DNA of 33,788 nucleotides, from the NCBI GenBank assembly GCA_007695175.1, contig REEH01000154.1, positions 1-33,788 of the forward strand. Reading direction: 5' to 3'. Numbering within the stretch: the first letter of the stretch is position 1; each line of letters starts with the position of its first letter. Positions 15,797 through 23,749 of the stretch are shown piece by piece. Position numbers and translations under genes: made by a program. Origin of the DNA: Spirochaetaceae bacterium. GTDB lineage: Bacteria; Spirochaetota; Spirochaetia; DSM-27196; Alkalispirochaetaceae. The notes below the pieces were generated by a model, which was given only the letters and a program-made list of their open reading frames with translations, had not been told where the DNA came from and ran no database searches.

Positions 15797-16186
15797 ATGG
15801 AATCGAATCCACGATTTCTCACCCTGTCAGAAGTACTTACCATCCTTCACGACCAGATCACGAGATATGGAGGTGAATTTGGCGTTCGCGATCTCGGACT
15901 GCTCAGCTCGGCTATCGCTGTCCCGCAGGCGGCTTTCGGAGGCCAGACGCTTCACTCCGATTTGTATGAAATGGCGGCGGCGTACGCGTTTCACATCTGT
16001 CAGAATCACCCATTCCTCGACGGAAACAAACGAGTAGCACTCGCCTCGGCACTGATTTTTCTGGACCTGAACGGTATCACGATTCTTGATCCCGAGGGAA
16101 AACTATACGAGATGATGATGGCTGTCGCACAGAGCAATCTCGGCAAACCGGAAATCGCTGCTGCTTTTCAAAGGCTCACCGAATAA
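15797..16186 (+). CDS. doc: Doc-family (Fic fold) toxin
   Basis: The 129-residue product is a full-length Doc protein. It has FLTLSEVLTIHD-like start, the YGGEFGVRDLGLLSSAIAVP segment, and the catalytic motif His71-Pro-Phe-Leu-Asp-Gly-Asn-Lys-Arg79. Doc toxins phosphorylate elongation factor Tu and stop translation; canonical Fic enzymes with a similar motif transfer AMP, and the Gly in DGNKR is Fic-like where P1 Doc has Ala, so either activity is possible. All catalytic residues are intact. It follows the AbrB antitoxin by 3 nt and ends the islet 26 nt before the right direct repeat. The module could stabilise the islet or defend against phage. Confidence 0.9.
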   Translation: MESNPRFLTLSEVLTILHDQITRYGGEFGVRDLGLLSSAIAVPQAAFGGQTLHSDLYEMAAAYAFHICQNHPFLDGNKRVALASALIFLDLNGITILDPEGKLYEMMMAVAQSNLGKPEIAAAFQRLTE

Positions 16187-16212
16187 TGAAGCCCCACTGT
16201 GCGTTGGTCTCG

Positions 16213-16247
16213 GTTGCGGGACGATTTTTTATCCGCTGGTTCGAAAA
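16213..16247 (+). repeat. Right copy of the islet-flanking direct repeat
   Basis: A 35-nt partner of 14183-14216, with the same leading 17-nt block. It lies 27 nt after the Doc stop, and its right side runs into the extended -10 (TGG-TAAAAT) that appears to drive the symporter genes. Whether it is an attachment site or a dispersed repeat cannot be told from one window. Confidence 0.85.
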
Positions 16248-16251
16248 CCTG

Positions 16252-16260
16252 TGGTAAAAT
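16252..16260 (+). promoter_or_regulatory. Extended -10 promoter of the DUF485-symporter operon
   Basis: TGG followed directly by TAAAAT (16255-16260) lies 48 nt before ATG 16309. The leader contains GAGGAGG. The box abuts the right direct repeat, so the islet junction sits at the operon promoter. Confidence 0.4.
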
Positions 16261-16308
16261 CGGAGAGAATCATAGGAAAATACGATACACATTGCGAGGA
16301 GGCTCGGT

Positions 16309-16572
16309 ATGTCTGAACAACCGGATGCTGCGGAACTGGCCTTTGAACGGTACAAGTCACGCCTCGGCATACGCATGACGGTCCTGTACTCCCTGGTGTA
16401 CGCGGGCTTTGTGGTGCTCAGCGTTTTCACTCCCGCCACGATGGGCGTGCGCGCTGTTCTGGGGCTCAACCTGGCCGTGGCGTACGGACTCGGTCTCATT
16501 GTCATCGCGATCATTTTCGCGGTTGTGTATAACCGCATGTGCCTGAACGGCAACGGGAAGGGGTGCGTATGA
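16309..16572 (+). CDS. DUF485 small membrane subunit of the symporter
   Basis: The 87-residue product has two membrane helices (MTVLYSLVYAGFVVLSVF and LGLNLAVAYGLGLIVIAIIF) after a short charged N-terminus, the layout of DUF485 proteins such as the one upstream of the E. coli acetate permease. The start has GAGGAGG 8 nt upstream. Its stop overlaps the symporter start by 4 nt (ATGA), so both are made together. DUF485 proteins are thought to assist or regulate the partner symporter in the inner membrane; direct function is not established. Confidence 0.85.
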   Translation: MSEQPDAAELAFERYKSRLGIRMTVLYSLVYAGFVVLSVFTPATMGVRAVLGLNLAVAYGLGLIVIAIIFAVVYNRMCLNGNGKGCV

Positions 16573-18635
16573 TGGCGATCATCGTATTCGTCCTTTTCGT
16601 TGGCCTGGTCCTGGCGGTCTCAACCTACACGAGCCGGCGCGCCGCCGGGGTGGGGGGCTACTTCGTGGCCAACAACTCCGTGCACTGGGGCGTGAACGGG
16701 ATCGCTTTTGCCGGGGGCTACCTCTCGGTGGCGAGTTTTCTCGGAATCGCCGGCCTGATCGCCTTTTTCGGCTATGACGGATTTCTCTACTCCATTGGTT
16801 TTCTCGCGGGCTGGATCGTAGCGCTCTTCGTGATAGCCGAGCCGATGAAACGGATGGGTACGTTCACCTTTTCCGACGCGCTCAACCGCAACTTCAGCCA
16901 CCCCGGGATCCAGCTTGCGGCGGGATTGAGTGTGCTGGTGGTCTCGCTCTTTTACCTGGTTCCGCAGATGGTGGGCGCCGGTGTTCTGGTGGAACCGCTC
17001 CTGGGCATCCCCCACTACTGGGGCGTGATCATCGTGGGCTCCGTGGTGATCGTGATCGTCGCCGGGGGCGGCATGACCTCCACCACCTACGTGCAGTTTT
17101 TTAACGGGGGACTGCTGCTTTCCTTCGCCTTCATCCTTACCGTTCTCGTCCTCTTTCGCGGTGTGAGTACTGCCGACAGACCCCTGGAGGAGGGCGCCGC
17201 CGGGCTCGAAAGCTACCGGTATGAGCGCGTGGCCGTCGTTATGAGCGGGGGAACGCCGCGTCCGGACATTCCCGGTGCCACCGTGACGGGGCGGCACGCC
17301 GTGCGCGACGTGTACACCGGTGAGGAGACGCTGGTGCTGTACCGGGTCGCCCGCCCTGTCCCGGCGACGTCCCTTCCCGAGGGCGGGTATACCGCCTCGA
17401 TAAAGGGACGCGCCCTGCGCTTTGATGCGACCGCCGTGGAGCGCCTTGCGGGCGACCCGGTGGTGATGATCCAGGACTGGTGGTGGCTCGACGACCGGCC
17501 GGGGCAGGCTCCGGCCCTGGTGGAGGCGCAGTCACGGACGGTGATCCCCGGGAGAGGATCCCTGGTGAACGGCGCCCCCGAGAGTTTGGCCAACCGCCTG
17601 CGCCAGATGGGGGCCGTGACGGAGCTGCCCGGTGAGTACGAGGGGCGTACCGGCTCGGTGGGGCCCCTGCGCCTGCTCTCGATTCTCTCGGACCGGGAAA
17701 CGGTGGTGCAGCGACCCAAACAGGTATCCTTTGTCACCGATGCGGGAGAAAGCGTGACCGTCCACTACGAGGAGCCCACCGGCGGCGATGTTTTCATGCG
17801 GCCCGGTCTGATGTTTCCCCTGGAAGCGCGCGAGGGTGCTCCCGGGATGACGACGCTCCTCTATCGGCTCAACTTCATCTCCCTCATGCTGGCGCTCTTC
17901 CTGGGCACCTCCGCACTGCCCCACATCCTGATACGCTATTACACCGTCCCCAGCGCCGAGGCGGCGCGCAAGTCCACGATCGTGGCAATCGCGGGGATCG
18001 GGCTCTTCTACATCCTGACGATGTACCTGGGCGTGGGATCCGTCGTGGCGGGGGCTCTCAATCCGGAGTCCAACAATATGAGCGCGCCCCTGCTGGCGCG
18101 CAGCTTCGGCGAGGTGCTCTTTGCCATGATATCGGGGATCGCCTTCACCACCGTGCTCGCTACCGTCTCGGGCCTGATCATGGCCGCGTCCGGAGCGGTC
18201 GCGCACGACCTGATGGGTAATCTCCTGCGCCGCGAGGTTTCCGACACGGCCAAGGTTCTGGCGGGACGCGTCGTGGCGGTGGTGGTGGGGCTGATCGGTA
18301 TCGTCCTGGGTATTCTCTTCCGGGGTATGAACGTTTCCTTCCTCGTGGGGTGGGCCTTTGCCGTGGCGGCCTCGGCAAATCTGCCGGCTCTGGTGCTGAT
18401 GCTCTTCTGGAAGAAGACCACCGCCCAGGGAATCATCGCCTCGATCCTGGTGGGCATCGTCGCCTCGGTGGTACTGATCATGCTCAGCCCCGATATGTGG
18501 GGGCAGTACGGATTTGATCCCGCCACCGCCCCGATGCCCTTGAACCAGCCGGGGATCTTTTCAATACCCCTGAGCTTTATCGTTCTCGTGACGGTATCCC
18601 TGGCCACGGGAAAGAAGGAGATCGCCTCGGCGTGA
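16569..18635 (+). CDS. Sodium:solute symporter (ActP-like) with a large loop insertion
   Basis: The 688-residue product is a member of the SSS transporter family closest to acetate permease ActP: GVNGIAFAGGYLSVASFLGIAG, FTFSDALNRNF, LVPQMVGAGVLVEPLLG, GMTSTTYVQFFNG and FLGTSALPHILIRYYTVPSAEAARKS. About 13 membrane helices are seen. ActP proteins are about 550 residues; here residues about 198-432 form a hydrophilic insertion of some 200 extra residues between two helices, with beta-rich stretches (ETLVLYRVARPVP, QVSFVTDAGESVTVHYEEP). Substrate is probably a short organic acid such as acetate or pyruvate, moved with sodium. The start at 16569 overlaps the DUF485 stop. It is convergent with the PHP-CBS-DUF294 fusion gene, whose DUF294 relatives often neighbour such symporters. 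Confidence 0.88.
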   Translation: MMAIIVFVLFVGLVLAVSTYTSRRAAGVGGYFVANNSVHWGVNGIAFAGGYLSVASFLGIAGLIAFFGYDGFLYSIGFLAGWIVALFVIAEPMKRMGTFTFSDALNRNFSHPGIQLAAGLSVLVVSLFYLVPQMVGAGVLVEPLLGIPHYWGVIIVGSVVIVIVAGGGMTSTTYVQFFNGGLLLSFAFILTVLVLFRGVSTADRPLEEGAAGLESYRYERVAVVMSGGTPRPDIPGATVTGRHAVRDVYTGEETLVLYRVARPVPATSLPEGGYTASIKGRALRFDATAVERLAGDPVVMIQDWWWLDDRPGQAPALVEAQSRTVIPGRGSLVNGAPESLANRLRQMGAVTELPGEYEGRTGSVGPLRLLSILSDRETVVQRPKQVSFVTDAGESVTVHYEEPTGGDVFMRPGLMFPLEAREGAPGMTTLLYRLNFISLMLALFLGTSALPHILIRYYTVPSAEAARKSTIVAIAGIGLFYILTMYLGVGSVVAGALNPESNNMSAPLLARSFGEVLFAMISGIAFTTVLATVSGLIMAASGAVAHDLMGNLLRREVSDTAKVLAGRVVAVVVGLIGIVLGILFRGMNVSFLVGWAFAVAASANLPALVLMLFWKKTTAQGIIASILVGIVASVVLIMLSPDMWGQYGFDPATAPMPLNQPGIFSIPLSFIVLVTVSLATGKKEIASA

Positions 18636-18669
18636 GAGGGGGACCCGGGGAGGGGCCGCCCCCTCACGC
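18630..18669. terminator. Shared hairpin between convergent symporter and PHP-DUF294 genes
   Basis: GCGTGAG followed by G-rich bases (18630-18642) pairs with the complementary C-rich stretch ending CTCACGC (about 18658-18669). Both genes end with GCG TGA, and both stop codons lie in the stem. There is no T-tract, so termination strength is uncertain; it may serve both strands or protect 3' ends. Confidence 0.5.
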
Positions 18670-21600
18670 GGTACCGCGAAAGTCGTAACTCACCTTCTTC
18701 TGGATCGCGTGGATCCGGGAGAGGGTGTTCTTCACCGTACCCGATTCGATCTGCGTCAGCGCCCTCGGATCGACCAGATTGTTCGGCTCCTTTCCCTCCC
18801 GGATGAGTCCGACCTGGTGACGGTAGCGGAGCCGCATCAGGTAGTCGTAGGCCTGTAGCGTTCCACGAAAACTTTCCTCCTTCAGGACACCCAGCGCGTG
18901 GAGCTGCTCCAACCGGTCAAAGGTATTGGTCTCGGAGAGATGGTTCCGGAGCGCGTAGAGCCGGGCAAAGTTGACGATCGGCAGCATCGCTCCCTTGATA
19001 TCAAAGGTGTTCGCCCCTTCTCCGGAGGAGGTCGTCACGATCTGTCCGAAGAGCCCGATGGGGGGCTTGTAGTGCAGCGTATTGAGCGCCATGTGGGAGA
19101 AGAAGGCGGGGTTCTGCTCCAGCTGCCGGTCCACGTGCTGCCAGAGCTCCCGCACCAGGGATCGATCTCCATGAATGCATCGCAGATCGAAGAAGACGTT
19201 GCAGTGCGCCAGGGCGGTACCGTCCGGTTCCACGATCCAACCGGTAAAAGAACGTTTCCAGTCTTCCAGGGTGCGGTTCCACCGCGCGTCCCGCGCCATG
19301 GCCTCACCCTCACAGAGGGGATACCCCACCTGCTCCAGGCCCCGGCAGACCAGTTCACCCAGGCGCAGGAAGTAGGCGGCGCAGACCTCGGAGGCGTCGC
19401 CGCTACCGTCGGCGGCGCCGGTACCGCCGCCGGCGTGAGCGTTGTCGCCGGGAGCGTCGCAGCCGCTACCGCCGCCGCGGGGCTGATAGATTATGGCATT
19501 GTCCTGGTCGGTCACCAGGGTCTGTTCCTCCCGCGCTTCGCTGCCCAGAGCAACGAACGCGAAGGGCGCCGGCGGCGGACCCAGCTCCTCGGTGGCCAGG
19601 ACGATTACCCGCTGGGCTATCGCGTCGGACACCGCCGTGGTGACGTGACAGATGTTCTCCGAGGATGCGCCTGAATCCACCAGGGAGCCCACGAGCACGG
19701 GCAGCTTCTCGTGGCAGTCCGCCAGATCGTCCACGGAGGCGGCGTTGGCGATCAGCTTGAGCAGCACCACCGGCGAGTATTCGTCCAGCCGGACGGTGCG
19801 GTTGCTGCGGATGATTCCGGTGAGAACACCGGCGGAATCGGTTACGACCAGGTGATCCACGTCGTGGTTTCTCTCCAGCAGAAAGGCCTCGAAAACGGGC
19901 GAGGTTTCACTGATCGTGATGACCGGGGCGCTCATGATCCGTGAAACGGGTATGCGCGCGTCCAGCTCCGCCGCCACCACGCGCCGGCGAATATCGTGAT
20001 CGGTCACGATGCCGATGGGCTCTCCTCCGCTGCCGGTCACGACCACCGCCTCCGCGCCGTGGCGGCCCATGAGACGAACAGCTTTGGTTACGGGTGTGTC
20101 CAGGGAACAGGAAACGGCTTCGTTCATGCTGTTACGCACCTGCTCGGTGAGAAAGAGCAGCGAGGTCTGGAGCTGGGAAATAAGCGTCTCCCGCTGCGCC
20201 TCGGTTCTGCGGCGTTCGGAGATATCCTCCATGATGGCGTCACAGACCGGGGAAGATTCTCCGTCACTCTCAGCGAGAACCGCCGAGAGGCGCACCGTCC
20301 GGAGTTTTCCCGAACCGCTTCGGACCTGGACGATCATGTCCCGGACCGCTCCGTCCGTACGGAGACGCTGCAGAAACTGCCGGCTGCTTTCCTCGGTAGC
20401 CATGAGGTCCTGAAAGGAGAGGGGACCGCTCCATCCATCCTGGAGGCCAAAGATACGCTCCGCCGCGGGGTTCATCTCGATGAGGGGCATCTCGTCCTCA
20501 AGCACCATCCGGAAGACTCCGCTGGAGATATTGCGCGCCAGCGCCTCGTACTTGGCGCGGCTCTCGCCCAGGGCGGTGCGCATCGCCCGGTGATGGGAAA
20601 TATCCTGAACGCTGAGGATGACGCCGCCCCGGCCGGAGAAGAAGACGGCCGTGGAGGATATGAGTACCGTCTCCGGCGGTGCGTCCCTCGGTTTCAGCTG
20701 TACTTCAAAGGGTTCCCGGATCTCCTCTCCCGCCGCGATGCGGCGGAGCTTCTCCGCGGCCTTCCTGCGTTCCTCCTCGTCGTGATCGGCCGCGTCGGGG
20801 GTGATGATATCGGAGAGATCGAGCAGGGCCAGCTCCGCCACGGTATACCCCAGCATCTCCAGCATGGGCCGGTTTGCGTAGGAACAGTGTCCGTCCACCA
20901 GGAGAAGCGTCCCCGCGACGGAGGACTCCACCAGGAGGCGATAGCGCTCGTGGGACAGCTGCAGGTCCCGCTCCGCTTCACTGCGGCGCCGCTCCAGTTT
21001 GAGGCTCTGCTGCGTGATAAGAACGAGCAGCGCTCCCGCGAGGATCGTCACGATGAAGGACGCGTCGATCATGCGGCTGGTGATCGCCGCGATTTCCCGC
21101 TTCACATCGTCCTCGTAGAGACCGGTGCCGATGATCCAGCCCCAGGGCTCAAAGCCCCGCACGTAGGAGTCTTTTGCCTCCAGCCGCTCCGGATCATCCT
21201 GCCACTGCCACACGTAGCGCACGTAACCGGAGGAGCGGTCCCGCACGGCCTGGACAAACTCCACGAAGGGCCGCACCCCGTCGGGATCGGTAAATCCGGT
21301 CAGGTCCGAGCCCTCCAGATCCGGCCGGTAGGGGTGCATGACCATGCGGGGATGCATGTCGGTGATCCAGAAGTAGTCCAGCTCGTCCGGTCCGTAGCGC
21401 AGGCGCCGGATCCGTTCGACCGCTGCCGCCTGGGCCTCTTCCAGGGAGAGGTTTCCCTCCCGGACCTCCCGATCGTAGTCGGAGAGAATGCTCCAGGCGG
21501 AGTTGGTCAGTTCCGCGGTCATTTCCCTTTTCCGCTGCAGCAGCAGTTCTTCCACGGTGGGGATGAGCACCGCAAAGAGAAGCGTCACGAAGAATCCGAT

Positions 21601-22338
21601 AACCAGGAGTGAGGGAAGGACTATGCGCGGGAGGAGCCACCGCCAGTCTATCCGCGCCTGAGGTGGGTGGATCGTCGCCGTCTCCCCGGCGGGAGGAGCG
21701 GTGTTCCGGGAGTTGCCGAGACTGCGGCGAAACTCTTTCCAGCGCTCCTCCGGGATAGCTTCTCCCGGCTCGCCTCCATCGGAGTTCCCGGTGCCGTGAA
21801 AATCGCTCCCGCCGGTGGTGAGGAGGTTGTGCCGGTCCGCCAGGCCGAGCAGGTATTGCCGCTCTTCCTCCGAGTATGGTTTGTAGAATACCTCCAGCCC
21901 GTCCAGGCCGCGCTCCACCAGTTGCTCCAGGACCGGTTCCAGCTCGGACCGGTCCGGTACGGTGTGGAGGGGGTGAGCCAGCACGACGACACCGTGCGCC
22001 TCGTGGACGGCGGCGATCGTTTCCGCCGCACTGACGGTGCGGCTGAACAGACGCTGCATGATCTCGTCGGCCGGGTCAAAACCGTAGGCGAGCAGGTGTA
22101 CCTCCCGGCTCTCCAGCCGGGCGAAGAGTTCAGCGCCGGTAATGCTCACCACTCCCCGCCGCGCCGCTTCCTCCCGGAAGAGGGCCGAGCCCGCCGCGGT
22201 CTGATGATCCGTGAGCGCCGCGAAGGAGACGCCCCGGCGCGCCAGGAGCTCCGCCACCACCTCCGGGGTGTAGTAGCCGTCACTCCGGTCGGAGTGACAG
22301 TGCAGGTCCACTTTCACGAACGAGTCATGACGCGTCAT
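18664..22338 (-). CDS. PHP - Cache - PAS - PAS - CBS - DUF294 nucleotidyltransferase fusion sensor
   Basis: The 1224-residue product joins seven parts. A PHP phosphoesterase (1-205) has all metal motifs: DLHCHSDRSDG (D11/H13/H15), LTDH (D44/H45), GAE (E70), AHP (H122) and GGSDFHG (D179/H181). Helix one (237-262), a periplasmic single-Cache domain (265-415, YFWITDMHPRMVMHPYRPDLEG) and helix two (423-443) follow. Then come PAS domains (465-585, 595-710), a CBS pair (745-850), and a DUF294 GlnD-like nucleotidyltransferase with GSEAREEQTLVTDQDNA (932-947) plus its C-terminal helical domain (to 1224). A Gly-rich stretch (954-983) interrupts the transferase. Known DUF294 proteins have CBS and cyclic-nucleotide domains; a PHP at the N-terminus is unusual. 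A TATAAT ends 6 nt before ATG 22338. It is convergent with the symporter. Confidence 0.85.
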   Translation of the reverse strand: MTRHDSFVKVDLHCHSDRSDGYYTPEVVAELLARRGVSFAALTDHQTAAGSALFREEAARRGVVSITGAELFARLESREVHLLAYGFDPADEIMQRLFSRTVSAAETIAAVHEAHGVVVLAHPLHTVPDRSELEPVLEQLVERGLDGLEVFYKPYSEEERQYLLGLADRHNLLTTGGSDFHGTGNSDGGEPGEAIPEERWKEFRRSLGNSRNTAPPAGETATIHPPQARIDWRWLLPRIVLPSLLVIGFFVTLLFAVLIPTVEELLLQRKREMTAELTNSAWSILSDYDREVREGNLSLEEAQAAAVERIRRLRYGPDELDYFWITDMHPRMVMHPYRPDLEGSDLTGFTDPDGVRPFVEFVQAVRDRSSGYVRYVWQWQDDPERLEAKDSYVRGFEPWGWIIGTGLYEDDVKREIAAITSRMIDASFIVTILAGALLVLITQQSLKLERRRSEAERDLQLSHERYRLLVESSVAGTLLLVDGHCSYANRPMLEMLGYTVAELALLDLSDIITPDAADHDEEERRKAAEKLRRIAAGEEIREPFEVQLKPRDAPPETVLISSTAVFFSGRGGVILSVQDISHHRAMRTALGESRAKYEALARNISSGVFRMVLEDEMPLIEMNPAAERIFGLQDGWSGPLSFQDLMATEESSRQFLQRLRTDGAVRDMIVQVRSGSGKLRTVRLSAVLAESDGESSPVCDAIMEDISERRRTEAQRETLISQLQTSLLFLTEQVRNSMNEAVSCSLDTPVTKAVRLMGRHGAEAVVVTGSGGEPIGIVTDHDIRRRVVAAELDARIPVSRIMSAPVITISETSPVFEAFLLERNHDVDHLVVTDSAGVLTGIIRSNRTVRLDEYSPVVLLKLIANAASVDDLADCHEKLPVLVGSLVDSGASSENICHVTTAVSDAIAQRVIVLATEELGPPPAPFAFVALGSEAREEQTLVTDQDNAIIYQPRGGGSGCDAPGDNAHAGGGTGAADGSGDASEVCAAYFLRLGELVCRGLEQVGYPLCEGEAMARDARWNRTLEDWKRSFTGWIVEPDGTALAHCNVFFDLRCIHGDRSLVRELWQHVDRQLEQNPAFFSHMALNTLHYKPPIGLFGQIVTTSSGEGANTFDIKGAMLPIVNFARLYALRNHLSETNTFDRLEQLHALGVLKEESFRGTLQAYDYLMRLRYRHQVGLIREGKEPNNLVDPRALTQIESGTVKNTLSRIHAIQKKVSYDFRGTA

Positions 22339-22344
22339 GAGCCG

Positions 22345-22353
22345 ATTATACCA
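22345..22353 (-). promoter_or_regulatory. Extended -10 promoter of the PHP-DUF294 fusion gene
   Basis: On the minus strand TGG is followed directly by a perfect TATAAT (22345-22350), which ends 6 nt before ATG 22338. No Shine-Dalgarno and no -35 are visible. The predicted transcript starts at or next to the A of the start codon. Confidence 0.6.
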
Positions 22354-22357
22354 CCAG

Positions 22358-22386
22358 TTGCGAATTTGCGCGGTGCCGGGTAAGCT
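22358..22386 (+). promoter_or_regulatory. Possible promoter of the SEC-C gene
   Basis: TTGCGA (22358-22363), a 17-nt spacer and TAAGCT (22381-22386) precede a 20-nt leader with GGGGAG before ATG 22407. The -10 box is a poor match. Confidence 0.35.
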
Positions 22387-22406
22387 TACAGTCAGGGGAG
22401 TACATC

Positions 22407-22760
22407 ATGAAACTGGGAAGAAACGATCCGTGTCACTGCGGCAGCGGTCGCAAATACAAGCATTGCCACTACGAAGAGGACCGCGCCGCCGAGGCCGCGG
22501 CCCTCAAGGAAGCGGAGGAGGCTCGCGCCCGGGAAGCCGAGGCGGAAGCTGCCGCGGAAGCGGCGGATGAGAAAGAGGGTGCCCAGGACGAGCGCGCCGC
22601 CGCCCGCGCGGAAAGCACGGGGCGCCCCAAGCCGGGGGGATCCCGTTTCTTCCGCGAGTCGGGTCCCGGGGGGCGCGGCGGAGGGGGTGGACGCAGTCAG
22701 ACCGGCACCTCCGGCAGTCCCACGAGCAGAACGACCCGGGGTGCCCAGCGGGGCTCCTGA
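22407..22760 (+). CDS. SEC-C zinc-motif protein with disordered tail
   Basis: The 117-residue product opens with a SEC-C zinc-binding motif: GRNDPCHCGSGRKYKHCH, ligands Cys9, Cys11, Cys20 and His21. In SecA the same motif at the C-terminus binds SecB and ribosomes; stand-alone versions are common and their roles mostly unknown. The motif is followed by an Ala/Glu-rich, helix-prone stretch (about 25-68) and a Gly/Ser/Arg-rich tail likely to be disordered and possibly RNA-binding. GGGGAG sits 6 nt before ATG 22407. It is a single gene, divergent from the PHP fusion and convergent with ribokinase. Confidence 0.85.
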   Translation: MKLGRNDPCHCGSGRKYKHCHYEEDRAAEAAALKEAEEARAREAEAEAAAEAADEKEGAQDERAAARAESTGRPKPGGSRFFRESGPGGRGGGGGRSQTGTSGSPTSRTTRGAQRGS

Positions 22761-22798
22761 GGCGATATGCGGACCGGTGGTTCCGGTTCGCTTCAGGA
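22755..22798. terminator. Shared hairpin between convergent SEC-C and ribokinase genes
   Basis: TCCTGAGGCG (22755-22764) pairs with CGCTTCAGGA (22789-22798) over ten positions with one G-T wobble, and ACCGG / CCGGT form an inner helix. Both convergent stop codons (TGA at 22758-22760 and, on the minus strand, 22793-22795) lie in the stem. No T-tract follows. Confidence 0.45.
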
Positions 22799-23749
22799 CC
22801 GGTCGTACCGTCCCTTCGCCAGGAAATGCTCCAGGTCGCTCCGCCGGGGCATGGCCGTCTGAGCTCCCATTCCGGTGACACTCAGGGCCGCGACGGCATT
22901 GGCGGTGCGGACCGCTTCATCCGGAGCCTGTCCACGGGATAGCGCCCAGGCGAGTCCCCCGTTGAAGGCATCTCCCGCGGCGGTGGTGTCCACCGCGTCC
23001 ACGGTAAAGCCCGGTATGTGGCGCGGTTCCGGGTCGTCCCGGGTCGCGAGAAAGGCACCGCGGGAGCCCGCTTTCACGATCGCCCCGGCGCACCCTTTTT
23101 CCAGGAGCAGACGCGCCGCACCGCCAAGTCCATCCTCGCCGCCAGGTCCTTCCTGGCCGCCCGGCTCCCGGCCGGCGGCGATGGACGCTTCGTGTTCGTT
23201 GGGAGTAATCCACCCGATCCGGGACATGACCTCCTCAGGTATTCTCGCGGCCGGCGCCGGGTCCATGATCACCGTGGCCCCCCTTTCGTGAACAAAGGCG
23301 ATAACCGCCCAGATCGTTTCAAAGGGGATCTCCAGCTGCATCAGCACCAGATCGCCGGCGCGTACCGCTTCCAGGTCCGCCAGGGCCGATTCCCTGTCCA
23401 GGGCCCCGTTGGCGCCGGGAACGACCACGATCCGGTTCTGCCCCGTGGATTCGACCTCGATGAATGCCGTTCCGGTGGTAAACCCCTCAACCTGCCGTAC
23501 CCCCCGGGTGTCCACATTCTCCCGGCGGAGCGCCTCCAGGTAACGGGTGCCGAACTGGTCGGCCCCGACGCGTCCCACCATGCGGGGCGCGGCTTCCAGC
23601 CTCGCCAGAGCCACGGCCTGATTTCCGCCCTTTCCGCCGAGAAAGGTCTCGAAGCTTTCCCCGATCAGGGATTCGCCCGCTTCAGGAAAGCGGTCAACTT
23701 TCATCACCAGGTCCACGTTCAGACTTCCCACGATCCAGATCGAACTCAC
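22793..23749 (-). CDS. rbsK: Ribokinase
   Basis: The 318-residue product is a PfkB-family sugar kinase: an N-terminal GSLNVDLVMKVDRFPEAGES substrate segment, FLGGKGGNQAVALARL (PfkB signature 1), and DTTAAGDAFNGGLAWAL (signature 2 with the catalytic Asp and the anion hole). It phosphorylates ribose, or a similar pentose, at O5 with ATP in the cytoplasm. The region GREPGGQEGPGGEDGLGG (about 195-212) is a Gly-rich insertion. The GTG start at 23749 has AGGAGG 6 nt upstream and overlaps the CheW stop by 4 nt, so it is translated with the chemotaxis operon. No ribose transporter is in the window. Confidence 0.92.
   Translation of the reverse strand: MSSIWIVGSLNVDLVMKVDRFPEAGESLIGESFETFLGGKGGNQAVALARLEAAPRMVGRVGADQFGTRYLEALRRENVDTRGVRQVEGFTTGTAFIEVESTGQNRIVVVPGANGALDRESALADLEAVRAGDLVLMQLEIPFETIWAVIAFVHERGATVIMDPAPAARIPEEVMSRIGWITPNEHEASIAAGREPGGQEGPGGEDGLGGAARLLLEKGCAGAIVKAGSRGAFLATRDDPEPRHIPGFTVDAVDTTAAGDAFNGGLAWALSRGQAPDEAVRTANAVAALSVTGMGAQTAMPRRSDLEHFLAKGRYDRS

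Noticed and set aside
16231-16250. GGTTCGAA in the right repeat as a tRNA T-arm or tRNA-end attachment site
   Set aside because: No cloverleaf can be drawn around it, and the left repeat changes the T-loop bases.
19996-21612. 538-codon plus-strand frame opposite the PHP-DUF294 fusion
   Set aside because: No domain motifs, and the minus strand has Cache and PAS motifs throughout.
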